A stretch of 64,000 nt of DNA from positions 124,001 through 188,000 of the forward strand of contig NZ_JAMJEZ010000001.1 in the NCBI RefSeq assembly GCF_023544715.1, given 5' to 3'. The stretch comes from Pseudomonas eutrophicaquae (lineage in GTDB: Bacteria > Pseudomonadota > Gammaproteobacteria > Pseudomonadales > Pseudomonadaceae). The translations under genes were made by a program, and so were the position numbers. Shown piece by piece: positions 39,696 through 49,195 of the stretch. The notes under the pieces were generated by a model. That model made no database searches, had not been told where the DNA came from, and saw only the letters and a program-made list of their open reading frames with translations. Within the stretch, counting starts at the first letter, position 1, and each line of letters opens with the position of its first letter.

Positions 39696-40634
39696 TCAGT
39701 GCTGGATGTCGCGGTCGGCGTCGATCGTGTAGGGCAGCTCGAGCAGCTGCAGAGTCGGGCCTTCCAAGCTGCCCAGATGCAGGCGGCCATCCTCGACGGC
39801 GTTGTCCTGCAGCACGGCCAGCAGCTCTACGCCCTCTGCGCTGCGTGCCGCGAGCACGACCTCGCCGATCGAGGAGCCATGCACCGGGGAGAACAGCTCG
39901 GTGGCCGGCGCCGGTACGGTGTCGCCTTCCAGCTGCAAGCGGTACAGGCGGCGCTTGAGGCGGCCGAGGTACTGCATGCGCGCGACGATCTCCTGGCCGG
40001 TGTAGCAGCCCTTCTTGAAGCTGACGCCACCGAGGCTCTGCAGGTTGAGCATCTGCGGGATGAACAGCTCGCGGGTGGCTTCCACCACCTGGCCGACCCC
40101 GGCACGGATCTGCGCCAGTTGCCAGTCATTCAGACTGCCGCGGCTTAGCAGCGTGCTCAGGCGCGTCTCCAGCGCAGCGGCTTCCCCTGCCGGGCTCCAC
40201 AACTCGCTGTGTCCACCGTGCAGGCGTACCGCCAGACCTGCGCCGTAAGGGCAGACGCTGCCCGCAGCCGGCGGCAGATCGATGCCCAGCGCGCTGAGCG
40301 CCGTATCCCCGTCGAGCAGACCGAAGCGCACCCAGTCGCTGCTGGCATCGACCAGGCGGGTCGTGCGGAAAAAGGCTGCGTATTTCTGCAGCTCTGCGCG
40401 CAGCGGCTCGGCCAGTGCTCGGTCCATGGCCAGGGCAAAGCCATCGGCCAGCGGCACGATGCGAAAGCTCGACAGCATCCGCCCCTTGGGCGTACAGCGT
40501 GCGCCGAGGCTGCTGGTGGTGGCGTCCAGGTAGTTGAGGTTGCAGGTCAGCTGGCCCTGCAAAAACTTGGCAGCTTCCGCGCCGTGGACAGCGAGGACGC
40601 CTTCGTGGTCGAGCAGGCAGAAGAGTGCGGACAT
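39696..40634 (-). CDS. ygfZ: tRNA-modifying / folate-binding protein YgfZ
   Basis: A 312-residue GcvT-like protein that, with folate, supports iron-sulfur enzymes such as MiaB. The diagnostic KGCYTGQEIVARMQYLGRLKRRLYRL segment is present with its cysteine. Starts MSALFCLLDHEGVLAV. Divergent from sdhE, a common pairing for these respiration/Fe-S accessory genes. Confidence 0.92.
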   Translation of the reverse strand: MSALFCLLDHEGVLAVHGAEAAKFLQGQLTCNLNYLDATTSSLGARCTPKGRMLSSFRIVPLADGFALAMDRALAEPLRAELQKYAAFFRTTRLVDASSDWVRFGLLDGDTALSALGIDLPPAAGSVCPYGAGLAVRLHGGHSELWSPAGEAAALETRLSTLLSRGSLNDWQLAQIRAGVGQVVEATRELFIPQMLNLQSLGGVSFKKGCYTGQEIVARMQYLGRLKRRLYRLQLEGDTVPAPATELFSPVHGSSIGEVVLAARSAEGVELLAVLQDNAVEDGRLHLGSLEGPTLQLLELPYTIDADRDIQH

Positions 40635-40730
40635 ATCGATCGCCGGTCCTGAAAAAACGGGCCCTCATCATAGGGCCGGCCGGCAGCGCTGGCCAGTCGC
40701 GGCAAGGCTGGCGGGGGGCGGGGGCATGGT

Positions 40731-40736
40731 TATAAT
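40731..40736 (+). promoter_or_regulatory. -10 box of the sdhE-ygfX promoter
   Basis: A perfect TATAAT in a GC-rich intergenic region, 27 bases upstream of the sdhE ATG. The -35 position has no clear match. Confidence 0.45.
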
Positions 40737-40762
40737 GCGCCACCTGCCCCTGGAGGTTGCAC

Positions 40763-41020
40763 ATGACTGAAGAAAACACCGAGCTCAAACGTCTGCAGTG
40801 GGAGTGCCGTCGCGGCATGCTGGAGCTGGATGTCCTGCTCAAGCCCTTCCTGGATGAGGCCTATCCCCAGCTGGATGCCGAGGATCAGGCGCGCTTTCGC
40901 AAGTTGCTCAAGTGCGAGGACCCGGATCTGTTCAGCTGGTTCATGGCCTACAGCACGCCTGAGGATGCCGACTATCAGCGCATGGTTCGCATGATCCTCG
41001 CGCGTGTCCAGCCGCACTGA
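40763..41020 (+). CDS. sdhE: succinate dehydrogenase assembly factor SdhE (YgfY)
   Basis: An 85-residue protein with RRGMLELD (the conserved RGxxE motif, residues 18-22), which covalently attaches FAD to SdhA. Helical throughout, as in the family. ATG at 40763 ([10 protein letters not shown]), preceded by GGAGG. The gene overlaps ygfX by 17 bases; in E. coli the two form an operon as well. Confidence 0.93.
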   Translation: MTEENTELKRLQWECRRGMLELDVLLKPFLDEAYPQLDAEDQARFRKLLKCEDPDLFSWFMAYSTPEDADYQRMVRMILARVQPH

Positions 41021-41474
41021 GCCCTTCCTCTGCCACTGGCGCCCCTCGCGGCGCCTGCTGGCACTCTATCTGGGTCTGCTGGGGCTGCTGGCCCTGGCAG
41101 GTTTGTCCAGTCCTCTGCCATTGACTGTGCTCAGTCTGCTGCTGAGTCTGGCGCTGCTGCACGCCGGCTGGCTGCTCTCGCGCACCCTGCTGCCCGGTGG
41201 CCGTTACGCCACCGGCAGCCTGCGCCATGATGCAGAGGGCTGGTGGCTGCAGTCGGGCGGGGAGGGTTGGCAGCCGATCCAGCTGCGCCCCGGTACGCTG
41301 GTGCTGCCGGCGCTGGTCGTGCTGCAGTATCGCCAGCCCGGTCAGTGGTTCGACCGAGCCCTGTGCCTGCCGGCGGATAGCCTGGATGCTGGGGCGCACC
41401 GGCGTCTGCGGGTGCGCCTGCGCTTTGCCCGGGCGTCTCAGCCCGCGCGGCCAGCGGATCAGACCGGTCGATAA
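41004..41474 (+). CDS. ygfX: YgfX-like small membrane protein
   Basis: A 156-residue protein with two close hydrophobic segments (about 18-33 and 38-62), followed by a soluble beta-rich part with [17 protein letters not shown]. It matches YgfX (CptA) by layout and its place after sdhE; YgfX has been called a toxin affecting cytoskeleton proteins in E. coli, not clearly conserved in function. GTG start at 41004 inside sdhE. The 3' end overlaps convergent nadB by 16 bases. Confidence 0.75.
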   Translation: MSSRTEPFLCHWRPSRRLLALYLGLLGLLALAGLSSPLPLTVLSLLLSLALLHAGWLLSRTLLPGGRYATGSLRHDAEGWWLQSGGEGWQPIQLRPGTLVLPALVVLQYRQPGQWFDRALCLPADSLDAGAHRRLRVRLRFARASQPARPADQTGR

Positions 41475-43078
41475 GCCGGCGGCACCAGCAGGGTGTCCCG
41501 GGCGTCGCTCAGGGTTTCCGGGTAGTCGAGGGTGTAGTGCAGGCCGCGGCTCTCGTGGCGCAGCATGGCCGAGCGGATCATCAGATCGGCGACCAGCGCC
41601 AGGTTGCGCAGCTCGATCAGGTCGCGACTGACCTTGTAATTGCTGTAGAACTCGTCGATCTCCGCCAGCAGCAGGCGCACCCGGTGCTGGGCGCGCTGCA
41701 AACGCTTGCTGGTGCGCACGATGCCGACGTAATCCCACATAAAGCGCCGCAGTTCGTCCCAGTTGTGCGCAATGATCACATCCTCGTCCGAGTCGGTGAC
41801 CTGGCTGGCATCCCAGCCCGGCAGGGTGCGCGGGACGCCGCTGTGCGGTAGCTGCTGGACGATATCGGCTGCCGCGGCGCGGGCGTAGACGAAGCACTCC
41901 AGCAGCGAGTTGCTGGCCAGCCGGTTGGCGCCATGCAGGCCGGTGAAGCTGGTCTCGCCGATCGCATACAGGCCGGGCACATCGGTCTGGCCGTGGTGAT
42001 CGACCAGCACACCGCCGCAGGTGTAGTGGGCCGCCGGCACCACCGGGATCGGCTCGCGGGTGATGTCGATGCCAAAGCCCAGGCAGCGCTCGTAGATGGT
42101 CGGGAAGTGTTCGCGGATGAACTCGGCGGGCCGGTGGCTGATGTCCAGGTATACACAGTCGATGCCCAGGCGCTTCATTTCATGGTCGATGGCGCGGGCG
42201 ACGATGTCGCGCGGGGCCAGCTCGCCGCGCGGATCGAAGCGGAGCATGAAGCGCTCGCCGTTGGGCAGCTTGAGCTGTCCGCCTTCGCCGCGCACCGCTT
42301 CGGTGATCAGAAAACTCTTGGCCTGCGGGTGGTACAGGCAGGTCGGGTGAAACTGGTTGAACTCCAGATTGCCGACCCGACAGCCCGCGCGCCAGGCCAT
42401 GGCAATGCCATCGCCGCAGGTGCCGTCCGGGTTGCTGGTGTAGAGGTAGACCTTGGCGGCGCCGCCGGTGGCCAGCACCACGAAGCGCGCAGCGAAGGTA
42501 TCGACCTCGCCGCGCCGGCGATCCAGCACATAGGCGCCGAGGCAGCGATTGCCCAGCCCGCCGAGCTTGCGCTCGGTGATCAGATCAACCGCCACGCGCT
42601 GCTCCAGCAGCTCGATGTTCGGGCGCTGACGCGCGCGCTCAAGCAGGGTGGTGAAGATCGCAGCACCGGTGGCGTCAGCCGCGTGGATGATGCGCCGATG
42701 GCTGTGGCCGCCCTCGCGGGTCAGGTGGAAGGCAAAGCCCTGCTGGCCGCGGCTGTGTTCATCGTCGCGGGTGAAGGGCACGCCCTGCTCGATCAGCCAG
42801 TCGATGGTCTCGCGGCTGTGCTCAACGGTGAAGCGCACGGCATCTTCATGGCAGAGACCGGCGCCGGCGACCAGCGTGTCCTGGACATGGGAGTCGATGT
42901 TGTCGCTGTCGTCCAGCACGGCGGCGACGCCGCCCTGGGCCCAGTAAGTGGAGCCGCCGGCCAGATCGCCCTTGCTCAGGACGGCGACCTTGAGGTGCTC
43001 GGGCAGATTGAGTGCCAGGGCAAGGCCGGCACCGCCGCTGCCGATGACGAGGACGTCGTACTGATGATGCTGGCTCAT
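41459..43078 (-). CDS. nadB: L-aspartate oxidase
   Basis: A 539-residue FAD enzyme, first step of de novo NAD synthesis (aspartate to iminoaspartate). It has [17 protein letters not shown] (FAD), [41 protein letters not shown] and [28 protein letters not shown] at 43078 ([13 protein letters not shown]) with GGAAG upstream. Divergent from algU, exactly as in P. aeruginosa. Together with nadC and nadE, this window holds three NAD-synthesis genes in separate places. Confidence 0.96.
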   Translation of the reverse strand: MSQHHQYDVLVIGSGGAGLALALNLPEHLKVAVLSKGDLAGGSTYWAQGGVAAVLDDSDNIDSHVQDTLVAGAGLCHEDAVRFTVEHSRETIDWLIEQGVPFTRDDEHSRGQQGFAFHLTREGGHSHRRIIHAADATGAAIFTTLLERARQRPNIELLEQRVAVDLITERKLGGLGNRCLGAYVLDRRRGEVDTFAARFVVLATGGAAKVYLYTSNPDGTCGDGIAMAWRAGCRVGNLEFNQFHPTCLYHPQAKSFLITEAVRGEGGQLKLPNGERFMLRFDPRGELAPRDIVARAIDHEMKRLGIDCVYLDISHRPAEFIREHFPTIYERCLGFGIDITREPIPVVPAAHYTCGGVLVDHHGQTDVPGLYAIGETSFTGLHGANRLASNSLLECFVYARAAAADIVQQLPHSGVPRTLPGWDASQVTDSDEDVIIAHNWDELRRFMWDYVGIVRTSKRLQRAQHRVRLLLAEIDEFYSNYKVSRDLIELRNLALVADLMIRSAMLRHESRGLHYTLDYPETLSDARDTLLVPPAYRPV

Positions 43079-43210
43079 GGGAACTGAACTTCCGCGATAA
43101 CGGGGCTGCCTAGTATATCCAAGGCCCAATCGGCAAAATACCGGCCGTCTCGGCGGCTTTTACCGGCAGCCGGCCTGCGGGATCGCGAACGGCTGCCGCC
43201 GCCCCCAGCA

Positions 43211-43236
43211 GAACTTTCATCGCAGCCCCAGGTCTA
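43211..43236 (+). promoter_or_regulatory. AlgU (sigma-E-type) autoregulatory promoter
   Basis: GAACTT (43211-43216), 16-base spacer, TCTA (43233-43236). This follows the AlgU/RpoE consensus GAACTT-N16/17-TCTGA. It is 63 bases upstream of the algU start, which fits the autoregulated promoter known from P. aeruginosa algU. Confidence 0.7.
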
Positions 43237-43298
43237 CGCCACACTGGTCGGGCCTGTCGGGGTCTGCCTGCCTGCCCGGGCATTGATTAGGAGTCGCA

Positions 43299-43880
43299 AT
43301 GCTAATCCAGGAAGCCGATCAGCAACTGGTCGAGCGTGTCCAGCGCGGTGACAAGCGCGCGTTCGATCTGCTGGTGCTCAAGTACCAGCACAAGGTGCTC
43401 GGACTGGTCGTGCGCTTCGTGCACGATGCCCATGAGGCGCAGGACGTCGCCCAGGAGGCCTTCGTCAAGGCGTACCGGGCGCTGGGCAATTTCCGCGGGG
43501 AAAGTGCCTTTTACACCTGGCTATACCGCATCGCGGTGAACACGGCCAAGAATCACCTAGTCGCTCGCGGCCGCCGCCCGCCAGGCAGCGATGTGAGTGC
43601 CGAGGATGCCGAGTTTTTCGAGGGTGATCATGCCCTCAAGGATATCGAGACCCCCGAGCGCGCCCTGCTGCGCGACGAGATCGAGGCGACCGTGCATCGC
43701 GCCATCGCCGCGCTGCCGGAGGAGCTGCGTCGGGCCCTGACCCTGCGCGAGTTCGAGGGCCTGAGTTACGAGGAGATTGCCAGCGTCATGCAATGTCCGA
43801 TAGGAACGGTGCGCTCGCGGATCTTCCGCGCGCGTGAAGCGATCGACAAGGTGCTGCAGCCGCTGCTGCAGGAATCCTGA
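43299..43880 (+). CDS. algU: ECF sigma factor AlgU (AlgT/RpoE)
   Basis: A 193-residue extracytoplasmic-function sigma factor, same length as P. aeruginosa AlgU. Region 2 is seen in HKVLGLVVRFVHDAHEAQDVAQEAFVKAYRALGNFRGESAFYTWLYRIAVNTAKNHL and region 4 in LPEELRRALTLREFEGLSYEEIASVMQCPIGTVRSRIFRAREAI. It directs envelope-stress and, in many pseudomonads, exopolysaccharide genes. AGGAG 6 bases before the ATG. Preceded by its own AlgU-type promoter and followed by the anti-sigma gene, 31 bases on. Confidence 0.97.
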   Translation: MLIQEADQQLVERVQRGDKRAFDLLVLKYQHKVLGLVVRFVHDAHEAQDVAQEAFVKAYRALGNFRGESAFYTWLYRIAVNTAKNHLVARGRRPPGSDVSAEDAEFFEGDHALKDIETPERALLRDEIEATVHRAIAALPEELRRALTLREFEGLSYEEIASVMQCPIGTVRSRIFRAREAIDKVLQPLLQES

Positions 43881-43911
43881 GGACAGGCAGTACCCGCCCG
43901 GAGAAAACATC

Positions 43912-44433
43912 ATGAGTCGTCAATCCCTGGAAGAATCGCTGTCTGCCGTCATGGATGGCGAGGCGGATGAGCTGGAGCTGCGCCGTGTGCTGGGCAGCGA
44001 CGATGCAGCCTTGCGTGCGCGCTGGGCGCGTCAGCAGCTGGTACGCGATGTGATGCACGGCCAGACCGTGCAGCCACATCTGGATCTTGGTGCCGGCATC
44101 TGGTCCGTCATCGAGGCGGAGGACTCTGCAGTCGCTCGCCCGCCGGTCGCCTCCAATCGCTGGCAGCGTCTGGGGCGTTACGCCGTGGCGGCCAGTGTGA
44201 CGCTGGCGGTGCTGGCGGGGGTGCGCTGGTATCAGGGCGGGGAACCGGCCGTTTCCACCCTGGCGCAGCAGGCGCCAACCCCGGTGAGTGCGCCCGCCAG
44301 CGTGGTGCCGCCTCAGGCGCCGGCCGTGCTGGCCAGCTACCCGGCGACGAGCGAGCCTGTACAGGAGTCAGCGTCGGTCACTGACGAGGCGCAGATCCTG
44401 CGCGCGCTGCCGGCCGATGCAGCAGATCGCTGA
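43912..44433 (+). CDS. mucA: anti-sigma factor MucA, with a short periplasmic tail
   Basis: A 173-residue single-pass membrane protein. The cytoplasmic part starts MSRQSLEESLSAVMDGEADELELRR and would bind AlgU; the membrane segment is about 89-107 (RYAVAASVTLAVLAGVRW). The periplasmic part is about 66 residues, Pro/Ala-rich, containing APAVLASYPA and ending ALPADAADR. P. aeruginosa MucA (194 residues from memory) has about 20 more residues there. The missing part is a C-terminal region after the VLAGY stretch, reported to bind MucB. mucB is absent from this operon. GGAG lies 10 bases upstream of the ATG. Confidence 0.94.
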   Translation: MSRQSLEESLSAVMDGEADELELRRVLGSDDAALRARWARQQLVRDVMHGQTVQPHLDLGAGIWSVIEAEDSAVARPPVASNRWQRLGRYAVAASVTLAVLAGVRWYQGGEPAVSTLAQQAPTPVSAPASVVPPQAPAVLASYPATSEPVQESASVTDEAQILRALPADAADR

Positions 44434-44442
44434 GGCACGACC

Positions 44443-44910
44443 ATGATTGAAGAAAGTGCGCGGGTGGTGGCGGTCGAGGCGGGTGCGGTCTGGGTGGAAA
44501 CCCTGCGGCGCAGCACCTGTAGCGCCTGCTCGGCGAGTGCCGGTTGTGGGCAGGGCTTGATGGAGAAGCTGGGTGTTGGTCAGCGCCGCGGCTATGTGCG
44601 CGCCCTGTGCCGCGCGCCGGTGCAGGTCGGCGATCAGGTGGTGATCGGGATCGCCGAAGCGCTGCTGGTGCGCAGCTCCTTGCTGGTCTATTTGCTGCCG
44701 CTGCTGGGGCTGTTTGCCGGCGCTCTGCTGGCCGAGTGGTTGGCGCTGGGCGAGTCTTTTGTCATTCTGGCGGCCTTGGCGGGCTTGCTCCCGCCGTGGC
44801 TACTGGTACGCAGCTACAGTCGCCGGCGCGGCGATGACCCCGCCAATCAGCCTGTGGTGCTGCGGGTTGAGTCGGTTCCCGCGACCCTGCACTGCGTCGA
44901 AATCCACTGA
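44443..44910 (+). CDS. mucC: MucC/RseC-family envelope stress modulator
   Basis: A 155-residue membrane protein. The N-terminal part has CSACSASAGCGQGLMEKLG with the clustered cysteines of RseC/MucC; two hydrophobic segments lie at about 85-105 and 107-125. The family modulates the sigma-E/AlgU pathway and may also influence redox or iron-sulfur functions. It starts 10 bases after the mucA stop, in the position normally taken by mucB. Confidence 0.9.
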   Translation: MIEESARVVAVEAGAVWVETLRRSTCSACSASAGCGQGLMEKLGVGQRRGYVRALCRAPVQVGDQVVIGIAEALLVRSSLLVYLLPLLGLFAGALLAEWLALGESFVILAALAGLLPPWLLVRSYSRRRGDDPANQPVVLRVESVPATLHCVEIH

Positions 44911-44934
44911 TTGTCATCGAGGAGTCCCTGACTC

Positions 44935-46362
44935 ATGCGAATGCTCAAGCACACCCTGCTGTCGCTGGCGGCGCTGCTGCTGACCGCCCAGGCGCTGGTT
45001 GCCCATGCCCGGCTGCCGGAGTTCACCGAACTGGTCGAGCAGGCCTCGCCGGCGGTGGTGAACATCAGTACCCGTCAGGCTGCCTCGCCCCGGTCGGCAG
45101 CGATTCCCCCCCATGCCCTGCCGGATCTGGAAGGCCTGCCGCCGATCTTTCGTGAGTTCTTCGAGCGCAGCCTGCCGCAACTGCCGCCGGGGCATCCGCC
45201 GCAGCAGCGCCAGCGTCAGGCGCAGTCGCTGGGGTCGGGCTTCATCATTTCTGCCGACGGCTATGTGCTGACCAATAACCACGTGATTGCCGATGCCGAT
45301 GAGATCATCGTGCGGCTCTCCGATCGCAGTGAATTGGAAGCCCGGCTGGTCGGTGCCGACCCGCGCACCGATGTGGCGCTGCTCAAGGTCGAAGGCAAGG
45401 GCCTGCCCAGCGTCAAGCTGGGCAAGTCCGAGAACCTCAAGGCCGGCGAATGGGTGCTGGCGATCGGCTCGCCGTTTGGTTTTGATCACTCGGTGACGGC
45501 CGGGATCGTCAGTGCCAAGGGCCGCAGTCTGCCCAACGAGAACTACGTGCCGTTCATCCAGACCGATGTGGCGATCAACCCGGGTAACTCCGGTGGTCCG
45601 CTGTTCAACCTCGACGGCGAGGTGGTCGGCATCAACTCGCAGATCTTCACCCGCTCCGGTGGCTTCATGGGGCTATCGTTTGCGATTCCGATCGATGTGG
45701 CCATGCACGTGGCCGAGCAGCTCAAGACCACCGGCAAGGTGCAGCGCGGCTGGCTCGGGGTGGTGATTCAGGAGGTCAGCAAGGATCTGGCCGAGTCCTT
45801 CGGTCTGGAGCGCCCGGCCGGCGCTCTGATCGCGCAGGTGCTGGACGGTGGTCCGGCGGCGCGCGGCGGGTTGCAGGTGGGGGATGTGATTCTGGCCATC
45901 GACGGTCAGCCGATCGTGGTGTCCGCCGATCTGCCGCACCGGGTCGGCAACCTGAAGCCGGGCATCCGGATCACGCTGGATGTGGTGCGCCGTGGTCAGC
46001 GTCAGCCGGTCACTCTGCTGATCGATGCGCTGCCCGAGGAGGGCATGGCGCTGGCGGGTAGTGGCGATGCGCCGGCGCGCAGCAGCAACCGTCTGGGTGT
46101 GTCGGTGGTGGATCTCACCGCCGAGCAGCGCAAGGCGCTGGAGCTGGAGGGCGGTGCGCTGATCCGTGAGGTGCAGAACGGGCCGGCAGCGGCCATCGGC
46201 CTGCGTCCGGGCGATGTCATCACCCACCTCAACAACCAGTCGATCGACTCGGCCAAGACCTTCGAGCGGGTCGCCCAGGCGCTGCCGAAGAACCGCAGTG
46301 TGTCGATGCGCGTGCTGCGTCAAGGGCGCGCCAGCTTCATCACCTTCCGCCTGAGCGAGTAA
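44935..46362 (+). CDS. mucD: periplasmic serine endoprotease MucD (DegP/HtrA type)
   Basis: A 475-residue secreted protease, 474 in P. aeruginosa from memory. Signal peptide residues 1-25 (cleavage near AHA). Catalytic triad His116 (TNNHVIADADE), Asp146 (DPRTDVALLKV) and Ser219 (NPGNSGGPLFN). Two PDZ domains follow (GWLGVVIQEVSKDLAESFGL near 275; GVSVVDLTAEQRKALELEGG near 387). It degrades misfolded envelope proteins and so dampens AlgU activation. Last gene of the algU unit; a hairpin terminator follows. Confidence 0.96.
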   Translation: MRMLKHTLLSLAALLLTAQALVAHARLPEFTELVEQASPAVVNISTRQAASPRSAAIPPHALPDLEGLPPIFREFFERSLPQLPPGHPPQQRQRQAQSLGSGFIISADGYVLTNNHVIADADEIIVRLSDRSELEARLVGADPRTDVALLKVEGKGLPSVKLGKSENLKAGEWVLAIGSPFGFDHSVTAGIVSAKGRSLPNENYVPFIQTDVAINPGNSGGPLFNLDGEVVGINSQIFTRSGGFMGLSFAIPIDVAMHVAEQLKTTGKVQRGWLGVVIQEVSKDLAESFGLERPAGALIAQVLDGGPAARGGLQVGDVILAIDGQPIVVSADLPHRVGNLKPGIRITLDVVRRGQRQPVTLLIDALPEEGMALAGSGDAPARSSNRLGVSVVDLTAEQRKALELEGGALIREVQNGPAAAIGLRPGDVITHLNNQSIDSAKTFERVAQALPKNRSVSMRVLRQGRASFITFRLSE

Positions 46363-46377
46363 GGGCCGGCTGGGGCA

Positions 46378-46403
46378 ACCGGAGGCGCTGCGGCGCCTTC
46401 GGT
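46378..46403 (+). terminator. terminator after mucD
   Basis: An 11-bp stem (ACCGGAGGCGC with GCGCCTTCGGT, one G-U pair), 4-base loop TGCG, then CGTTTCTG. It ends the algU-mucA-mucC-mucD unit, 16 bases after the mucD stop. Confidence 0.6.
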
Positions 46404-46460
46404 CGTTTCTGGGCCGGGACAAGACGGTCGGCGTGGGTTACGCCACGCCGGGCGATAGGC

Positions 46461-46466
46461 TAGAAT
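46461..46466 (+). promoter_or_regulatory. -10 box of a lepA promoter
   Basis: TAGAAT, 55 bases upstream of the lepA start and after the mucD terminator. A -35 at 17 bases (TTACGC) is poor. Confidence 0.4.
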
Positions 46467-46520
46467 CCGCGACTATTTTCGGCGGGCTGAGCCCGCGCTC
46501 TCTTTCCGAGTGTTGAGCCC

Positions 46521-48320
46521 GTGAGTGATCTGAGTCATATCCGTAACTTCTCCATCATCGCCCACATCGACCACGGTAAGTCGACGCTGGCGGATCGCTT
46601 CATTCAGATGTGCGGTGGCCTGTCCGACCGTGAGATGGAAGCTCAGGTGCTCGATTCCATGGATCTGGAGCGCGAGCGCGGCATCACCATCAAGGCCCAT
46701 AGCGTGACCCTGCACTACAAGGCGCAGGACGGTAAAACCTACCAGCTGAACTTCATCGACACCCCCGGCCACGTCGACTTCACCTATGAGGTCAGCCGCT
46801 CGCTGGCCGCCTGCGAGGGCGCGCTGCTGGTGGTGGACGCCGGTCAGGGTGTCGAGGCGCAGTCGGTGGCCAACTGCTACACCGCCATCGAGCAGGGTCT
46901 TGAGGTGATGCCGGTGCTGAACAAGATGGACCTGCCCCAGGCTGAGCCGGAGCGGGTCAAGGAAGAAATCGAGCACGTCATCGGTATCGATGCCACCGAT
47001 GCGGTGGCATGCAGCGCCAAGAGCGGCATGGGCGTGATCGACGTGCTGGAGCGCCTGGTCGAGGTGATTCCGCCGCCGGAGGGCGATATCGACGCGCCGC
47101 TGCAGGCGCTGATCATAGACTCCTGGTTCGACAACTACCTGGGTGTGGTCTCGCTGGTGCGGGTGCGCCACGGCCGGGTCAAGAAGGGCGACAAGATCCT
47201 CGTCAAGTCGACCGGCAAGATGCATCAGGTCGACAGCGTTGGCGTATTCACGCCCAAGCACACCGCCACCGCCGATCTCAAGGCCGGTGAGGTGGGCTTC
47301 ATCATCGCCGGCATCAAGGACATTCAGGGCGCCCCGGTTGGCGATACCCTGACGCTCTCCACCACCCCGGATGTCGAGGTGCTGCCGGGCTTCAAGCGCG
47401 TCAAGCCGCAGGTTTATGCCGGTCTGTTCCCGGTCAGCTCCGATGACTTCGAAGACTTCCGTGATGCGCTGGAAAAGCTGACTCTCAACGACGCTGCGCT
47501 GCAGTACGAGCCGGAAAGCTCCGACGCGCTGGGCTTTGGCTTCCGTATCGGCTTCCTTGGCATGCTGCACATGGAGATCATCCAGGAGCGCCTGGAGCGC
47601 GAGTATGACCTGGACCTGATCACCACCGCACCGACCGTGGTGTTCGAGGTGGTGCTGAAGAACGGCGACATCGTCTACGTCGATAACCCGTCCAAGCTGC
47701 CGGACCTGGCGTCGATCGCCGAGATGCGCGAGCCGATCTGCCGCGCCAATATTCTGGTGCCCCAGGATCACCTGGGCAGCGTGATCACCCTGTGCGTTGA
47801 AAAGCGCGGTGTGCAGCGTGACATGAGCTTCCTCGGCAGTCAGGTGCAGGTCAGCTATGACATGCCGATGAACGAGGTGGTGATGGACTTCTTCGACCGC
47901 CTCAAGTCGGCCAGCCGTGGCTATGCCTCGCTGGATTACAGCTTTGATCGCTTCCAGCCCGCCAACCTGGTGCGCCTCGATGTGCTGATCAACGGCGAGC
48001 GGGTCGATGCTCTGGCGCTGATCGTCCACCGCGACAACGCGGCCTACAAGGGCCGTCAGTTGGTCGAGAAGATGAAGGAGCTGATCCCGCGGCAGATGTT
48101 CGATGTCGCCATTCAGGCCGCCATCGGTGGCCAGGTGGTCGCACGCTCGACCGTCAAGGCGCTGAGAAAGAACGTTCTGGCCAAATGCTACGGCGGTGAC
48201 GTAAGCCGCAAGAAGAAGCTGTTGGAGAAGCAGAAAGCGGGCAAGAAGCGCATGAAGCAGGTTGGCAGCGTGGAAATCCCGCAGGAAGCCTTCTTGGCTG
48301 TGCTCAAGGTCGATAGCTGA
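46521..48320 (+). CDS. lepA: ribosome-associated GTPase LepA (elongation factor 4)
   Basis: A 599-residue EF-G-like GTPase affecting ribosome assembly and initiation. Motifs: [13 protein letters not shown] (G1), [16 protein letters not shown] (G3), [10 protein letters not shown] (G4). The LepA-specific C-terminal part ends in [32 protein letters not shown] start at 46521; weak Shine-Dalgarno. Followed 11 bases later by lepB, the usual pairing. Confidence 0.97.
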   Translation: MSDLSHIRNFSIIAHIDHGKSTLADRFIQMCGGLSDREMEAQVLDSMDLERERGITIKAHSVTLHYKAQDGKTYQLNFIDTPGHVDFTYEVSRSLAACEGALLVVDAGQGVEAQSVANCYTAIEQGLEVMPVLNKMDLPQAEPERVKEEIEHVIGIDATDAVACSAKSGMGVIDVLERLVEVIPPPEGDIDAPLQALIIDSWFDNYLGVVSLVRVRHGRVKKGDKILVKSTGKMHQVDSVGVFTPKHTATADLKAGEVGFIIAGIKDIQGAPVGDTLTLSTTPDVEVLPGFKRVKPQVYAGLFPVSSDDFEDFRDALEKLTLNDAALQYEPESSDALGFGFRIGFLGMLHMEIIQERLEREYDLDLITTAPTVVFEVVLKNGDIVYVDNPSKLPDLASIAEMREPICRANILVPQDHLGSVITLCVEKRGVQRDMSFLGSQVQVSYDMPMNEVVMDFFDRLKSASRGYASLDYSFDRFQPANLVRLDVLINGERVDALALIVHRDNAAYKGRQLVEKMKELIPRQMFDVAIQAAIGGQVVARSTVKALRKNVLAKCYGGDVSRKKKLLEKQKAGKKRMKQVGSVEIPQEAFLAVLKVDS

Positions 48321-48331
48321 GGTCGCTGCCG

Positions 48332-49180
48332 GTGAACTTCCCATTGATGCTGGTGATCGCCGTGGCCGTGTGCGGCGCACTGACCCTACTCGATCGCCTG
48401 TATCTGGCTCCCCGGCGCCGGGCTGCCATTGCCAATTATCACCTGGCGGCCGGGCAGTCGGATCCGCAGGTGGTGCAGCGGTTGTCCCGTGAGCCGGTGC
48501 TGGTGGAATACGGCAAGTCGTTCTTCCCGGTGCTGGCGCTGGTGCTGGTGCTGCGCTCCTTTGTGGTCGAGCCGTTCCAGATTCCCTCAGGCTCCATGCA
48601 GCCGACGCTGGAAGTGGGCGATTTCATCCTGGTGGACAAGTTCTCCTACGGGCTGCGCCTGCCGGTGCTGGATACCAAGGTGCTGCCGGTCGGTGAGCCG
48701 GCGCGCGGTGATGTGATGGTGTTCCGTTATCCGAGCGATCCACGCATCAACTACATCAAGCGGGTGGTTGGCCTGCCGGGTGACCGCCTGGTGTACACCG
48801 GCGACAAGCGCCTGTTGATCAATGGCCAGCCGGTGGCCGAGCAGCTGGTGGGCGATGAGCCGGGTAGTCTCGGCAGCGCCCGGCTGTACAAGGAGCGGCT
48901 GGGCGAGATCGAGCATGTGATCCGCAAGGAGATGCGCCGTTATCGCATGGAGCCCAGTCGCGAATGGGTGGTGCCGGCTGGGCATTACTTCCTGATCGGC
49001 GACAACCGCGACAACTCCAACGACAGCCGCTACTGGGATGATCCGGCCATTGCGCCTGCCTTGCAGGGCATGGTTCCGGACGATCACATTGTCGGCAAGG
49101 CCTTTGCCATCTGGCTGAGCTGGCCTGCGCCCAAGCTTGCCAACCTGCCGACCCTCGCCCGTGTCGGGCTGATCCACTGA
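48332..49180 (+). CDS. lepB: signal peptidase I
   Basis: A 282-residue inner-membrane peptidase that cuts Sec and Tat signal peptides. Two hydrophobic segments (2-20 and 65-80), then IPSGSMQPTL with nucleophile Ser88, and RINYIKRVVGLPGD with general base Lys143; GDNRDNSNDSRYWD is box E. GTG start 11 bases after lepA. Essential gene. Confidence 0.96.
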   Translation: MNFPLMLVIAVAVCGALTLLDRLYLAPRRRAAIANYHLAAGQSDPQVVQRLSREPVLVEYGKSFFPVLALVLVLRSFVVEPFQIPSGSMQPTLEVGDFILVDKFSYGLRLPVLDTKVLPVGEPARGDVMVFRYPSDPRINYIKRVVGLPGDRLVYTGDKRLLINGQPVAEQLVGDEPGSLGSARLYKERLGEIEHVIRKEMRRYRMEPSREWVVPAGHYFLIGDNRDNSNDSRYWDDPAIAPALQGMVPDDHIVGKAFAIWLSWPAPKLANLPTLARVGLIH

Positions 49181-49195
49181 TACCTCCGGAGTCCC

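Noticed and set aside
43086-43120. GAACTT after the nadB start as a second AlgU promoter
   Set aside because: No TCTGA-like -10 at 16-17 bases; the GAACTT here overlaps the nadB Shine-Dalgarno on the other strand.
46473-48380. Long minus-strand open frame (about 635 codons) across lepA
   Set aside because: Antisense to a perfectly conserved lepA, no Shine-Dalgarno or recognisable domain.
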